Part shown: piece by piece, positions 33,478-42,834 of the stretch | How positions within the stretch are numbered: position 1 is the stretch's first letter | Layout: the number at the start of each line of letters is the position of its first letter | From: an uncultured Pirellula sp. | GTDB taxonomy: Bacteria > Planctomycetota > Planctomycetia > Pirellulales > Pirellulaceae | Assembly: GCA_903858115.1 (NCBI GenBank) | Contig: CAIOHR010000060.1 | Location: forward strand, 62,001 to 126,000 | DNA: 64,000 nucleotides | Reading direction: 5' to 3' | Notes under the pieces: model-generated | Told to the model about the DNA's origin: nothing | The model's input: the letters and a program-made list of their open reading frames with translations, nothing else | The model's database searches: none | Position numbers and translations under genes: made by a program

Positions 33478-34329
33478 CTACTTCTTTTTATTGCCCGGCG
33501 GGTTGCCACCGGCTGGTGGATTTCCACCCGCAGGTTTGTTTCCTCCTGCACCAAACGGATCTTGTGCAGCACCTGGGTTCGCAGGCGGAGCGTTGGGATT
33601 CGCAGGAGCATTTGGATTTGCACCTGGCGCTCCTCCAATTCCATTTTTTCCTCCAGCGGGAGGTGGAGTCGCCGGCTTCTTCACACCGCTCTGAGGCTCA
33701 CGAACAACACCTCCTCCAACAAAAATGATCTGGCCACCCTGCATAGCACTCGACGATTCCATTGTTCGATTCCATGGAATCGTATAGGCAGCGAAAAATC
33801 CACTTTTCGTATCGACAACATACACCAACGAATTTGCTGGCCTGACGTTTGTTCCCGCGCCTACGGGAATGGCTTGACCGGATACCAGAAGATATTCAGG
33901 ATTCTTGCTCATACCCAAAACAGGCTGCACATTTGTCATGAACAAACCGCCGAATGCTCCTTGACGCGGATAATAAACCCAGCATTTCAGATCACCCGTG
34001 TTGTAGTCGAGAGCGAAAAATCCCTCGGCGTCATCGTCAATCCAACCGGTACATACTGCAAGATTGTTGCCACCATGGGTCGCCGTCGCACGAAGCAACT
34101 CTGGTGGAATACGATCGTTAGGAATTCCGAAAGTCGATGAAGCAACTGAGGGCTCCGATGGACGGGCTGTCAACGTAGAACGACCTAGCATAAACCCGAG
34201 ACCGCCAATCAACGCGCCCCCAACACATGCTATGGTCAGACCAACCAACATACCAATGGAATAAGGGCTGAGTCGGCAGCACGATGATCCATTGGATTCC
34301 GATTCAATCACTGGCAATTCAACTGACAT
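33478..34329 (-). CDS. Membrane-anchored protein with Gly/Pro/Asn-rich tail
   Basis: A 283-residue protein with a short cytoplasmic N-terminus, one membrane helix (about 24-50, VGLTIACVGGALIGGLGFML) and an extracytoplasmic region. Residues 85-215 have beta-strand-rich sequence with FFALDYNTGDLKCWVYYPR and SLVYVVDTKSGFFAAYTIPW. These pieces, in which a value is stored and compared, resemble planctomycete proteins of unknown function. The last 70 residues are low-complexity (NPNAPANPNAPPANPG, then NPPAGGNPPGNKKK). It is 134 bases downstream of the kinase-Hsp70 gene on the same strand. No function is recognised. Confidence 0.75.
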   Translation of the reverse strand: MSVELPVIESESNGSSCCRLSPYSIGMLVGLTIACVGGALIGGLGFMLGRSTLTARPSEPSVASSTFGIPNDRIPPELLRATATHGGNNLAVCTGWIDDDAEGFFALDYNTGDLKCWVYYPRQGAFGGLFMTNVQPVLGMSKNPEYLLVSGQAIPVGAGTNVRPANSLVYVVDTKSGFFAAYTIPWNRTMESSSAMQGGQIIFVGGGVVREPQSGVKKPATPPPAGGKNGIGGAPGANPNAPANPNAPPANPGAAQDPFGAGGNKPAGGNPPAGGNPPGNKKK

Positions 34330-34463
34330 ATCCTCGTCACCTCACCTCAAGAACTCCGAACCCACAAAACAAAAGCTTTGCTGCAACCCCGCACACGTTT
34401 CAATAGTTTAGCGGATCGAAGCCTTCAAGTAGACCCCATCAAAAAAAATTTGCCGACAACCGA

Positions 34464-37085
34464 TTAGCTATTGCAGAGGAAAAGGGATTCGAGCCAATCT
34501 CTCCATTGCCGGATGGAAACGACGTCCATCAATGGTTCATTCAAAGGCGAAACGGGAATTTGATCATTGCCGGCTGGCCAAGCTACCGTACCAACCCAAA
34601 GCCCGCTTTGGTCCACTTCCAGCCGCAGTTGGAGTGGATCCGCTTCGCTGCGATTCTTGAAACAAGTCTGCAAATCGACCTTTCCAAGCTTATTCCATGT
34701 GGATTGCCCGATCCGAGACCCCTCCAGGAACTGCAAGGTAGGTTGTCTTTTTCCTTCTCGCGTGAATCGTAGCGTTCGGCTAACACTACAAGGAAGGGGT
34801 GTCCCTCGTGGCACCAATACCTTGGGAGGAGCGAGCATATTGTCGTCGTCATGCATCAAGACGGCGAGATCATAGCTGGTGCTGCTCACCGCGTGCGGAA
34901 TACTCCTGTCCATAGGAGGCATCAAATACTCGGCTTGTATTGCAGCTCCTCTGGCAATGTCGGAGGAGTTGAGGGGAATCAACGGCGCATGCTCTCCCAC
35001 GACGGCGGATAATTCGGCCTGAATTGTGGGCATCCAGCGAACGTCTCCAATCATGAGAATGGAATCAATTTCAGAAGGATCCACTCCTTCTCTCTGCAGC
35101 AATTCACGCGTGAAAGCGCAGCAATCCTTCGGCAAGTCGTCCACCCATCGATTCAACTCCAATCGATCAAGACTACTTTCGATTCGCCCCTCCTTCACTT
35201 CTACGACGAATGGTACGGTTTGTGAAGCACGCAACCGTTCGAAAACTTTCTCAACAGTTCTCTGAATGCGTGAGGCGATTTGTCTATCTTCGCGAACATT
35301 GGTTCCGAATTTCGACTCCACTTCAGCAGCAATTTTCTTGGCCATTCGATCATGCCAATAAACCATACCGCGTTTCCAGTCTCCCAGTGATGCCAACAAT
35401 TTGACTTCGACTCCGTCAACGCGCACCAGACTGACTTCGCACGCTGCACCGTTGAGCATGACTACTAGCAAAGTTCGTTGGTAGGATTGAATCGATGACT
35501 TCGCTAATCTTGAATCAATTTCTGTATGGGCCAGGGTTGCAGCCAGAGGCTTGTCGAGAAGTTGCAGTACTTCGAGCCCAGCAACGGAGGCTGCAGTCTT
35601 TGTGCTCAAACGATGCAGCTGATCATAACAGGCGGGTACCGTGATTACGGCATGGGTCGCATTCGTCATCTTCTTCTTGGATGCCATCATCAACTGACGA
35701 AGAACAGCAGCCACCAAAACCTCAGGAGGCACTTGCCTACCACCAAACTGTCGCCCCAAGAAAGGCGATCCGTACCATCGCTGCATACCATAAAAAATAC
35801 AATCAGGGTGGGTGACCCTTAACAACGAGGCCGCTTTTCCGACAGCAACTTTTTCGCCTTCGCTGTACAACATGTTCCTTAGGCTTAACGAATCGCCGTC
35901 CACCGGCACCTCTTCAATACTATGATCCTTGTTGACGTAGCTAACGCGTGAGTGGATCATCCCTAACTCGATACCCACCGCCGAGATAGATCGCGACGAA
36001 GTGGATTGCCCATTGCCGAAGCTTGTAGGACGGAGTGGAGTTAATTTTGGCAACGAGAGATCGCCTCCTTTGCTAAGAGTGGTTTTCCTTTCCAATAAGT
36101 TGAGGCGATACAGTTTTTCGGTGAGATCTCCGGCAGTTTGCAGTCTTTCGTCGGGGTTCTTAGCGACCAACGACTGAAAGATGGAGTCCAGCCGAATATC
36201 GACATCGGCCCTGACTTCATAGAGCGCTTGGGGTTTGCGATGCACCTGCGCCAACGCTGTCTGAACTAACTCACCGTGGAACATTGGGCGCCCTGTGAGC
36301 AGATAAAAAATGGTCGCCCCGAGCGAGTACAGATCGCACCGGTGATCGACTTTGTTCGGTGTATTGATTTGCTCAGGCGCCATGAACTCGACCGTGCCGA
36401 TGATCTGCGAACTCGTCGAGACAGAATCGGGCTCAAGTCGATCCCTCAAAACGGCCAAACCAAAATCAAGTATTTTGAGGACATTCTGCGACGTCAACAT
36501 CATGTTGCTCGGCTTAATGTCGCGATGCACAATCCCCTGCGAGTGAGCGTATTCTAACGCAGATGCCGCCTGAGCTAAGATATCGACGACTTCTTGCGTC
36601 GAGAACGAACCCGCAGATGCCATTCGCTGGGATAGCATCTCGCCGCGTATTAGTTCCATCACCAGATAGTGCACCTGAGTATTGCCCGCTCGATAGCAAC
36701 CTGCATCGAATGCCGTCACGATATTGGGGTGCATCAGCCTAGCAGTCGCCCGCACTTCAGAATAAAAACGTTCGATAGCCACTGGATCTTGCGACATCGA
36801 CCGCGGAAGGATCTTTAAAGCAACCTCGCGGTCCATGGTTCGGTGCCGCGCACGAAACACCATCCCCATCCCACCCGCCCCCAATTTGTTCTCGATCACG
36901 TAATCGCCAAGAATCGGTTGGTTCGTTGCTCTCTCTTTGCCAAGAGCTCGAATCACATTCTGCGATTCTTGGTTTTCGAAACCGAATTCGAATCCGCCTT
37001 CGTCGTCCTTCGTCGAAAAATCGTTGTCTTCCAACGAAAAAGCCCGTGTCGCCGGGGATCGTTGGGGAGGATTGCGATCAGACAT
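34464..37085 (-). CDS. Serine/threonine kinase fused to an Hsp70-like ATPase and substrate-binding domain
   Basis: An 873-residue chimera. Residues 61-330 are a Hanks-type kinase with glycine loop LGAGGMGMVF, K91, H187-R-D189-IKPSN and D207-F-G, all intact. Residues 369-722 look like an Hsp70 nucleotide-binding domain: VGIELG at the phosphate-1 strand, AVITVPACYDQLHRLST followed by AGLEVLQLLDKPLAATLAH, ILMIGDVRWMPTIQ and SDIARGAAIQAEYL. Residues 735-840 match the beta-sandwich peptide-binding part (VLVPRGTPLPCSVSRTLRF, LQFLEGS, LRLEVDQSGLWVGTVAW). The alpha lid is absent. Phosphate-1 lacks the Thr pair and phosphate-2 (VVMLNGAACEVSL) lacks the Asp and GGGT, so ATPase activity is doubtful. It probably recognises unfolded peptides or client proteins, an inference. 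Confidence 0.9.
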   Translation of the reverse strand: MSDRNPPQRSPATRAFSLEDNDFSTKDDEGGFEFGFENQESQNVIRALGKERATNQPILGDYVIENKLGAGGMGMVFRARHRTMDREVALKILPRSMSQDPVAIERFYSEVRATARLMHPNIVTAFDAGCYRAGNTQVHYLVMELIRGEMLSQRMASAGSFSTQEVVDILAQAASALEYAHSQGIVHRDIKPSNMMLTSQNVLKILDFGLAVLRDRLEPDSVSTSSQIIGTVEFMAPEQINTPNKVDHRCDLYSLGATIFYLLTGRPMFHGELVQTALAQVHRKPQALYEVRADVDIRLDSIFQSLVAKNPDERLQTAGDLTEKLYRLNLLERKTTLSKGGDLSLPKLTPLRPTSFGNGQSTSSRSISAVGIELGMIHSRVSYVNKDHSIEEVPVDGDSLSLRNMLYSEGEKVAVGKAASLLRVTHPDCIFYGMQRWYGSPFLGRQFGGRQVPPEVLVAAVLRQLMMASKKKMTNATHAVITVPACYDQLHRLSTKTAASVAGLEVLQLLDKPLAATLAHTEIDSRLAKSSIQSYQRTLLVVMLNGAACEVSLVRVDGVEVKLLASLGDWKRGMVYWHDRMAKKIAAEVESKFGTNVREDRQIASRIQRTVEKVFERLRASQTVPFVVEVKEGRIESSLDRLELNRWVDDLPKDCCAFTRELLQREGVDPSEIDSILMIGDVRWMPTIQAELSAVVGEHAPLIPLNSSDIARGAAIQAEYLMPPMDRSIPHAVSSTSYDLAVLMHDDDNMLAPPKVLVPRGTPLPCSVSRTLRFTREGKRQPTLQFLEGSRIGQSTWNKLGKVDLQTCFKNRSEADPLQLRLEVDQSGLWVGTVAWPAGNDQIPVSPLNEPLMDVVSIRQWRDWLESLFLCNS

Positions 37086-37430
37086 TGAAAAATGGGAATT
37101 CGTTGACGGGGTGACGGCGTGGCGTAAGGGTTTCCTTTCCTATTTTAACTCAGACTCACCCCGTTACTTTGTTGCCGAATCCTTAGTTTCAACAAAAAGA
37201 TGCTCGAATTCCGGTTGGCTTGCACGATACGTATCGATCGTTCCGATCGGATGGAGCCAACCTCTTTTATGGATTACACTAGTTATTTCTCGGAACAGCG
37301 CTTTCTGTCGCATGGTGGTCAGCAATACCCATTGTCGATTACAATCCATTTTTCTTCCATTTGCCCGCCCGCCTCATGGAACGATTGTAGCCTCTTCCTC
37401 AACTTTCCATCCAGCACCAGCATCAACCCC
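37086..37430. other. 345-base divergent region
   Basis: It separates the kinase-Hsp70 gene from the PSCyt gene on the opposite strand. An open frame begins at 37200 but its first 77 codons precede a better start with a signal peptide. I see no clear promoter or operator. Confidence 0.5.
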
Positions 37431-39458
37431 ATGAAGCCGACTGCATTCCTCGCTTTGCTTTTGATGTGGTGCAGATTCGTTTTCGGCGGGATGGTTTTCG
37501 CCCAAGAAAATACGGCCGTTTCCCCTAGCCCTGCCGAGATTACCAAGCGACTCAGCCATTCTTGGGAGTCCACCATTCGCCCTCTCCTTGCCAAGAGGTG
37601 TATGGAGTGCCACAGTGCGATCGAACACTCTGGCAAGCTCGATATGGAGTCAATTTCTAGCCTTCTCCGTGGTGGACTAAGCGGGGCGGCTATCGACCAC
37701 CGGTCTCCGTCGAGTAGTCTGTTGCTCCAAGTGTTAGCACCAGACGCCAAAAAGCATATGCCACCGGACGAACAGCTCAGCGAACCAGAGATCAAGTCGA
37801 TATCGCACTGGCTGGAGGACTTCAAGCAACTCGGATCGCTTCCCGACGCATGGCAGACTGGGCGCCTTCAACCCAATGGGAGCAACAGCCAATCAGATGC
37901 GCCTGCGTTGAAAAGCGACCCGATTCGGCAACTGCCAATGGGATTGAATCCCACGCAGGTGATCGACATTGCGATCACGACTGGCTGGCAAGCAAACGGT
38001 GTCAAACCCTCCGCTCTGGCCGATGATGCCGTATTCGTACGAAGGCTATACTTAGATTTGATCGGACGCATCCCTAGAGAATCGGAGCTTGAGTCGTTTG
38101 TAAATGACGCGGATAGTCGAAAACGTGAATATCTAGTCGATTCGCTCTTGGCGAGCGATGCTCATGCATTGCATATGGCCGAAGTGTTGAACGCCATCTT
38201 GATGGGACGCAATCCTATCGATCGCAAAGGCCCCAAAGAGAAGTCGGGGTGGATGGAATTCTTGAGCACTGCAATCCACTCAAACCGGCCGTGGAACGAG
38301 GTTGCTCGCGAAGTCATTTTGGCGAGGCCCACACGAACAGAGGATCGTGGTGCTGTTTGGTACTTGCATTCGCGACAGAACAAACATCAGGAAATCGCAG
38401 AAGCGATCTCTAAAGATTTTTTTGGTGTTCGTATCGATTGCGCGCAGTGCCATGATCATCCCCTCGCCTCCGAAATCGAACAAAAACACTATTGGGGGCT
38501 CGTCGCGTTCTTCAATCGAAGCAGCAATGCGGATTCCGCGGACGGACCGCGCATGGCTGAATCGGCGATCGGAGGGTTTTCAGAATTCACCAACATCGGC
38601 GGAAAGTCTGCTGAAAACAGACTGGTTTATCTGCGTGCTCAACCCGTTGAGGAGTCGCGACCTGATAAAGAGACGAAGGAAGAGGATCGCGATGAACTGT
38701 ACTTGCCTGCCGCCAATGGTGAACTCAAAATTCCCAAATTCTCGCGCCGTCAGCAATTCGTTGATCGAATACTTGCGGGCAACCCCTTAGTGGCCGAAGC
38801 GATGGTCAATCGAATGTGGGGCTGGATGTTTGGACGGGGCATTATTCATCCGGTGGACTCGATCGATTCGTTTCATCCAGCAAGCCATCCAGGGCTGCTC
38901 GATTGGCTCTCGCGAGATTTTGAAAAATCGAACTATGATGTTCGACGGCTATTGCGGCACATGGCTCTTAGTCGAGCCTATCAATTGGAATCCACTGGAC
39001 AGACTGGTTCCGATCCCAAGTGGTTTTCATCGGGGCCGACAAAACCTCTGACGGCCGAATCGTTGTATCGTTCGTTGAGCATTGCATTGGATGTAACGGA
39101 CCCGGTCGCATGGAATTCACCAACGAAGATTGCCGAGTTTGCCAATCTTTTTCCAGACGTCCTGGCTGAAGAGTCCCTTGCTAACGTGACGCAGGGTTTG
39201 TGGCTATCGAATAGCGTAGCAGTTCGCGAAATGGCCTCGATGAAAAACTCAAAAATCGTCCAACGAGCTCTGGAGATTGAAATGCCACATCCATTAGTCG
39301 ATCATTTATTCCACCGTATTTTTGGACGAAGCCCAGACGATGAAGAGCAAAGTCGTTGTGTAGAGTTCTTGAGCGCACGTGCCGCTCATCGCCACACGGC
39401 CATCGAGAATTTAGTCTGGGCTTTGATTACTAGCGCAGAGTTTCGATTCAATCATTAA
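37431..39458 (+). CDS. Planctomycete cytochrome C/DUF1549/DUF1553 protein
   Basis: About 675 residues with a signal peptide (FLALLLMWCRFVFGGMVFAQ). The PSCyt1 domain carries one c-type haem motif C-M-E-C-H, followed by GKLDMESISSLLRGG and ends in the PPDEQLSEPEI region. DUF1549 follows (DDAVFVRRLYLDLIGRIPRE) with DCAQCHDHPL, a second CxxCH motif, and DUF1553 near the end (NRMWGWMFGRGIIHPVDSI and SRAYQLES). Such proteins are a planctomycete hallmark of unknown role, normally paired with a DUF1501 protein, as here 63 bases downstream. The ATG at 37431 is chosen because it begins the signal peptide. Confidence 0.92.
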   Translation: MKPTAFLALLLMWCRFVFGGMVFAQENTAVSPSPAEITKRLSHSWESTIRPLLAKRCMECHSAIEHSGKLDMESISSLLRGGLSGAAIDHRSPSSSLLLQVLAPDAKKHMPPDEQLSEPEIKSISHWLEDFKQLGSLPDAWQTGRLQPNGSNSQSDAPALKSDPIRQLPMGLNPTQVIDIAITTGWQANGVKPSALADDAVFVRRLYLDLIGRIPRESELESFVNDADSRKREYLVDSLLASDAHALHMAEVLNAILMGRNPIDRKGPKEKSGWMEFLSTAIHSNRPWNEVAREVILARPTRTEDRGAVWYLHSRQNKHQEIAEAISKDFFGVRIDCAQCHDHPLASEIEQKHYWGLVAFFNRSSNADSADGPRMAESAIGGFSEFTNIGGKSAENRLVYLRAQPVEESRPDKETKEEDRDELYLPAANGELKIPKFSRRQQFVDRILAGNPLVAEAMVNRMWGWMFGRGIIHPVDSIDSFHPASHPGLLDWLSRDFEKSNYDVRRLLRHMALSRAYQLESTGQTGSDPKWFSSGPTKPLTAESLYRSLSIALDVTDPVAWNSPTKIAEFANLFPDVLAEESLANVTQGLWLSNSVAVREMASMKNSKIVQRALEIEMPHPLVDHLFHRIFGRSPDDEEQSRCVEFLSARAAHRHTAIENLVWALITSAEFRFNH

Positions 39459-39475
39459 CTTAAAGTTGGCAACGA

Positions 39476-39520
39476 ACAGTGAACGCGAAAACAGTGAACG
39501 CGAAAACAGTGAACGCGAAA
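39476..39520. repeat. 15-bp tandem repeat, three copies, before the DUF1501 gene
   Basis: ACAGTGAACGCGAAA occurs three times in perfect succession at 39476-39520, ending one base before the ATG at 39522. The gap between the PSCyt and DUF1501 genes is almost filled by it, so it should lie in the region that determines ribosome binding. Confidence 0.92.
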
Positions 39521-39521
39521 A

Positions 39522-40871
39522 ATGAGTAAACGCAATACGGCGAAACCAAATCAACCATGCTTTTCCGGTACGGTTGGTGGCAATGTGGATCACCGATTGC
39601 ACCGGCGATTGTTCCTAAAGGGTAGCATGGCTGGCGCCGCATCTGTTGCGAGTTTTCAAAGTCTTTTCAGCGTACCCGCATTCGCAGATTCGGTGAAGGC
39701 GCGAGGCAAACGTTGTATTTTGTTGTGGTTGTGTGGAGCCCCGAGTCAGTTTGAAACCTGGGACCCGAAGATCGGCAAACCCACCAGCGGTCCATTCGGG
39801 ACGATTCCAACTTCCATTCCCGGCATTCACGTCAGCTCGTTGATGCCCAAGTGTGCGTCGATTTTGGACAAGCTCACCGTCGTGCGGTCCATGTCTACGG
39901 AACCCAAAGAGCATCTTCAGGCGATCGACATGCTAACCCGAGGAGAGCCGCCGCGTCCGCCGTTTACTCGACCCATTCTCGGATCGGTATTGGCACAACA
40001 GCTTGGACAACTCGATAGTCCGGTTCCCCAGTTTGTATTGTTGGAGCCATGTCCGGAAGGAAACGAATTCAAATCTTTTAAAGCGGCAAATTGGGCTGGA
40101 TGGCTCGGTGCTGAATACGGCCCCGTTCGTTTTGGGGGCCAGTACAAGCTCGAGAATGTCAAGTTGCCAGAAGGACTATTGGACGTCGACCATGAGGATC
40201 GAGAGACGCTGCGTTCCTTTCTGAGTCGTAAATTCTCGAACGACCGTCAGAATGCAGCAGTGCAATCGTACAATGCAGTGTTCGAGCGAGTGAACGGACT
40301 GATGAAGGCTGCTCCGTTGTTCGATCTTAATTCGTTACCCAAAGAAGATCGAGAACGATATGGACTGGGGCTCTTTGCGCAGTATTCGCTGCTGGCTCGA
40401 CATCTTGTCGAAAACGGTTCAACCTTTGTGATGGTGGCCAATGGGATGCCATGGGACTGCCATGTCCTGAATCATGAAACCCACCAGATGTTGGTTCCGG
40501 AGATGGACCGGGTCGTTTTTCATTTGATCAACGACTTAGAACAACGCGGAATGCTGAACGACACATTGGTATTGATCATGGGCGAGTTTGGTCGGACCCC
40601 TTACTTGAATGAAGCACGCGGCCGCGATCACTATCCTGATGCATGGAGTCTTGCGATGGCAGGATGCGGTCTAAAGCCTGGAGTCGTTTACGGAGCAACA
40701 GACGAGTTCGGTATTCAGGTTTCTGAAAATCCAGTGGACCAGCGTCGGCTCTTCGCAACCATCTATGCAGCGTTGGGTCTCGACCCGCATCAAACCTATG
40801 ACCTTCCCGGTTTCCCCACATTTCATCGCGTGGAGCAAAGTGCTGCCCCAATCCGCGAGTTGCTTGCGTGA
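39522..40871 (+). CDS. Tat-exported DUF1501 protein
   Basis: A 449-residue protein with a twin-arginine-like signal (HRRLFLKGSMAGAASVAS). The DUF1501 fold, distantly related to sulfatases/alkaline phosphatases, shows RCILLWLCGAPSQFETWDPK, then VVRSMSTEPKEHLQAIDMLT, DTLVLIMGEFGRTPYLNE and GRDHYPDAWS. DUF1501 proteins are almost always encoded next to DUF1549/DUF1553 proteins in planctomycetes and are thought to act at the envelope, but no reaction is established. The gene begins right after a tandem repeat; the last codons overlap or abut the WD40 gene. Confidence 0.92.
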   Translation: MSKRNTAKPNQPCFSGTVGGNVDHRLHRRLFLKGSMAGAASVASFQSLFSVPAFADSVKARGKRCILLWLCGAPSQFETWDPKIGKPTSGPFGTIPTSIPGIHVSSLMPKCASILDKLTVVRSMSTEPKEHLQAIDMLTRGEPPRPPFTRPILGSVLAQQLGQLDSPVPQFVLLEPCPEGNEFKSFKAANWAGWLGAEYGPVRFGGQYKLENVKLPEGLLDVDHEDRETLRSFLSRKFSNDRQNAAVQSYNAVFERVNGLMKAAPLFDLNSLPKEDRERYGLGLFAQYSLLARHLVENGSTFVMVANGMPWDCHVLNHETHQMLVPEMDRVVFHLINDLEQRGMLNDTLVLIMGEFGRTPYLNEARGRDHYPDAWSLAMAGCGLKPGVVYGATDEFGIQVSENPVDQRRLFATIYAALGLDPHQTYDLPGFPTFHRVEQSAAPIRELLA

Positions 40872-40879
40872 TCTCAGCC

Positions 40880-41983
40880 ATGAAAATTGAACTTGAAAAG
40901 AATGGTCGATATTCATTCCCTATGGGAGTCCTCGATGTTGCGTTTCGCATCGACGAGCAACGCGCCTACGTGGCTTGTATGGATGGAATCTACTCACTGG
41001 AGATCCCCCCGCGAGACTCCAAGGATATGAAACCCAAGCCGTTCTGTATTGGAAAGCATCCAAGCTATGTATCGGGCATTGCTTTGCTGAAGGACGATAG
41101 TGAGCTGGCGACAACAGCATACGATGGCACACTGCAAATTCGTTCTTTGTCCGACGCATCGGTTGGTGAGATTGCACCTCGCTTTCAAGAAAAAATCCAC
41201 TCCTTTTGGTCTTGGCAATCGGCTCTTTCCCCAGATCGAACCCGAATCGCCTCGGTATCAGGTCAATATCTTCCCGGTGCCGAGGACTACTCGCCGCTTC
41301 CAAGTGAAGAGCCAACGGTAAAAATTTTCGATACGAACACTGGAGCAGAATGGAAAAGCTTTTCTATGCTGCCTCCGGTCCAGTGTGTTGCTTTCGATCC
41401 AAGTGGTCGATACTTGGCCGCTGGCAATTTGATGGGCGATTTGGCCGTATGGGATATCGAGACAGGGATGACCGTCGCCGAGTGGCGTACCAAGTCGTTT
41501 ACTAGTTGGGGGATCATCAAGAGTCATTGCTACATCAGCGGAATCTTTCGTGTGAGTTTTTCGCCCGATGGCAAGTCGCTTTATGCTGTAGGCATGGGAG
41601 ACATGCGCGACCCAATGGCGGGCAATGGAAAGCAACTGTGGCAGCGTTTCTCTTGGCAATCCACGCCTGTAGCCAAGATCCAGGAGTCTGCCGCCGATCA
41701 ATGCGGTGAGGGACTGATGGAGACTCTGGCTTGGCATCCGAGCGGGGAGTACTTTGTCATGGCGGGCCGTTTGCGCGGAGGCAATTGGAACGTCGGTATT
41801 TTTGCAACCGAGAGTGGGCAATTGATCGGCCAGGCAAAAACAGGAATGCGGATATCGACAGCTCATTTCAGTGCGGATGGGAAGCAACTGTATCTTGCTG
41901 GCATGCAAGGACAGCCCAAAAGAAAAGAAGATGTTTTTCCTGACTTTGGCTATCTAGAGCGTTATACCGTCATCACTAGCTAG
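40880..41983 (+). CDS. WD40-repeat protein
   Basis: A 367-residue beta-propeller protein with at least five degenerate WD40-like units, for example VQCVAFDPSGRYLAAGNLMG followed by DLAVWDIETG, FRVSFSPDGKSLYAVGMG, and TAHFSADGKQLYLAGM. No signal peptide is seen. The ATG at 40880 is preferred; a GTG at 40868 overlaps the DUF1501 stop and could also serve. WD40 genes commonly accompany PSCyt/DUF1501 pairs in planctomycetes. Binding partners are unknown. Confidence 0.85.
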   Translation: MKIELEKNGRYSFPMGVLDVAFRIDEQRAYVACMDGIYSLEIPPRDSKDMKPKPFCIGKHPSYVSGIALLKDDSELATTAYDGTLQIRSLSDASVGEIAPRFQEKIHSFWSWQSALSPDRTRIASVSGQYLPGAEDYSPLPSEEPTVKIFDTNTGAEWKSFSMLPPVQCVAFDPSGRYLAAGNLMGDLAVWDIETGMTVAEWRTKSFTSWGIIKSHCYISGIFRVSFSPDGKSLYAVGMGDMRDPMAGNGKQLWQRFSWQSTPVAKIQESAADQCGEGLMETLAWHPSGEYFVMAGRLRGGNWNVGIFATESGQLIGQAKTGMRISTAHFSADGKQLYLAGMQGQPKRKEDVFPDFGYLERYTVITS

Positions 41984-42166
41984 AGAATTGCCGGAGTGAT
42001 TTTAGTTCAGCAGACCCGATCCCTCTAGCTTTCCAAACTCACACTTCATGTTTGCTTAAGGTTGATACCGTATAACCAGATATGAATAGCGAATCGCCAC
42101 ACAAAAACGCGTGGCTTCGACGGTGCCGAATGTCGTTGGTTGCCGAAAATAGAACGAGTCGAATCG

Positions 42167-42171
42167 AAGGA
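42167..42171 (+). promoter_or_regulatory. Ribosome-binding site deciding the regulator start
   Basis: AAGGA at 42167-42171 stands 9 bases before TTG 42181. No such site precedes the ATG codons further upstream, so it points to the TTG as the start of the response regulator. Confidence 0.6.
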
Positions 42172-42180
42172 TACTTTGCG

Positions 42181-42834
42181 TTGCGAGTACTGGTAGTGGA
42201 TGACGAAGAGACTTTAAGGACTTCGATTGCGCAATCACTTCGCGAGGAAGGCTATGCTGTTGATGAAGCGAACAATGGAATCGACGCAGACTGTAAGGCG
42301 ATGGCACTGGACTATGATTTAGTATTGTTGGACTGGATGCTTCCAGGGATGAGCGGGATTGACCTGCTCAAGAAACTGAGATTAAAGCGATCCATGCCCG
42401 TCCTCCTCCTTACGGCGCGAGATTCGATCCAAGATCGTGTTGTTGGCCTCGATCTTGGAGCTGATGACTATCTGGTAAAGCCATTTTCGCTTTCCGAACT
42501 ACATGCCAGGATTCGCGCTTTGATCCGACGCTCGGCTGGACATGCTTCGAACAATATCGTTGCGGGGCAGTTGACATTGGATCTAGGGGCGAAAACGGTG
42601 CAATACTCTGGTAAGGATATTGTTCTGACGGCCCGAGAGTATTCCCTGTTAGAACTGCTTGCGATCCATAAAGGCAAGGTGGTCACTCGGACCTTGATTT
42701 ACGATCATATTTTTGACGATGACGACGATAGCCTTTCCAACATCGTGGATGTTCATATTTCCCATCTGCGAAAAAAATTGTCACACGATTTGATCGAGAC
42801 ACGTCGTGGACAAGGGTACATTCTGCATGGGTAG
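42181..42834 (+). CDS. OmpR-family response regulator
   Basis: A 217-residue regulator with receiver (1-120) and winged-helix output domain (130-217). The receiver begins RVLVVDDEE, the acceptor is D51 (VLLDWMLPG), the conserved Thr is in LLTARDS and Lys in DDYLVKPF. The output domain shows LTAREYSLLELLAIHKG and VDVHISHLRKKL, then RGQGYIL. I place the start at TTG 42181 because it gives the canonical N-terminus and has an AAGGA site; an ATG at 42082 would add 33 unrelated residues. The histidine kinase gene overlaps by 8 bases, so they form a two-component pair. Confidence 0.93.
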   Translation: MRVLVVDDEETLRTSIAQSLREEGYAVDEANNGIDADCKAMALDYDLVLLDWMLPGMSGIDLLKKLRLKRSMPVLLLTARDSIQDRVVGLDLGADDYLVKPFSLSELHARIRALIRRSAGHASNNIVAGQLTLDLGAKTVQYSGKDIVLTAREYSLLELLAIHKGKVVTRTLIYDHIFDDDDDSLSNIVDVHISHLRKKLSHDLIETRRGQGYILHG

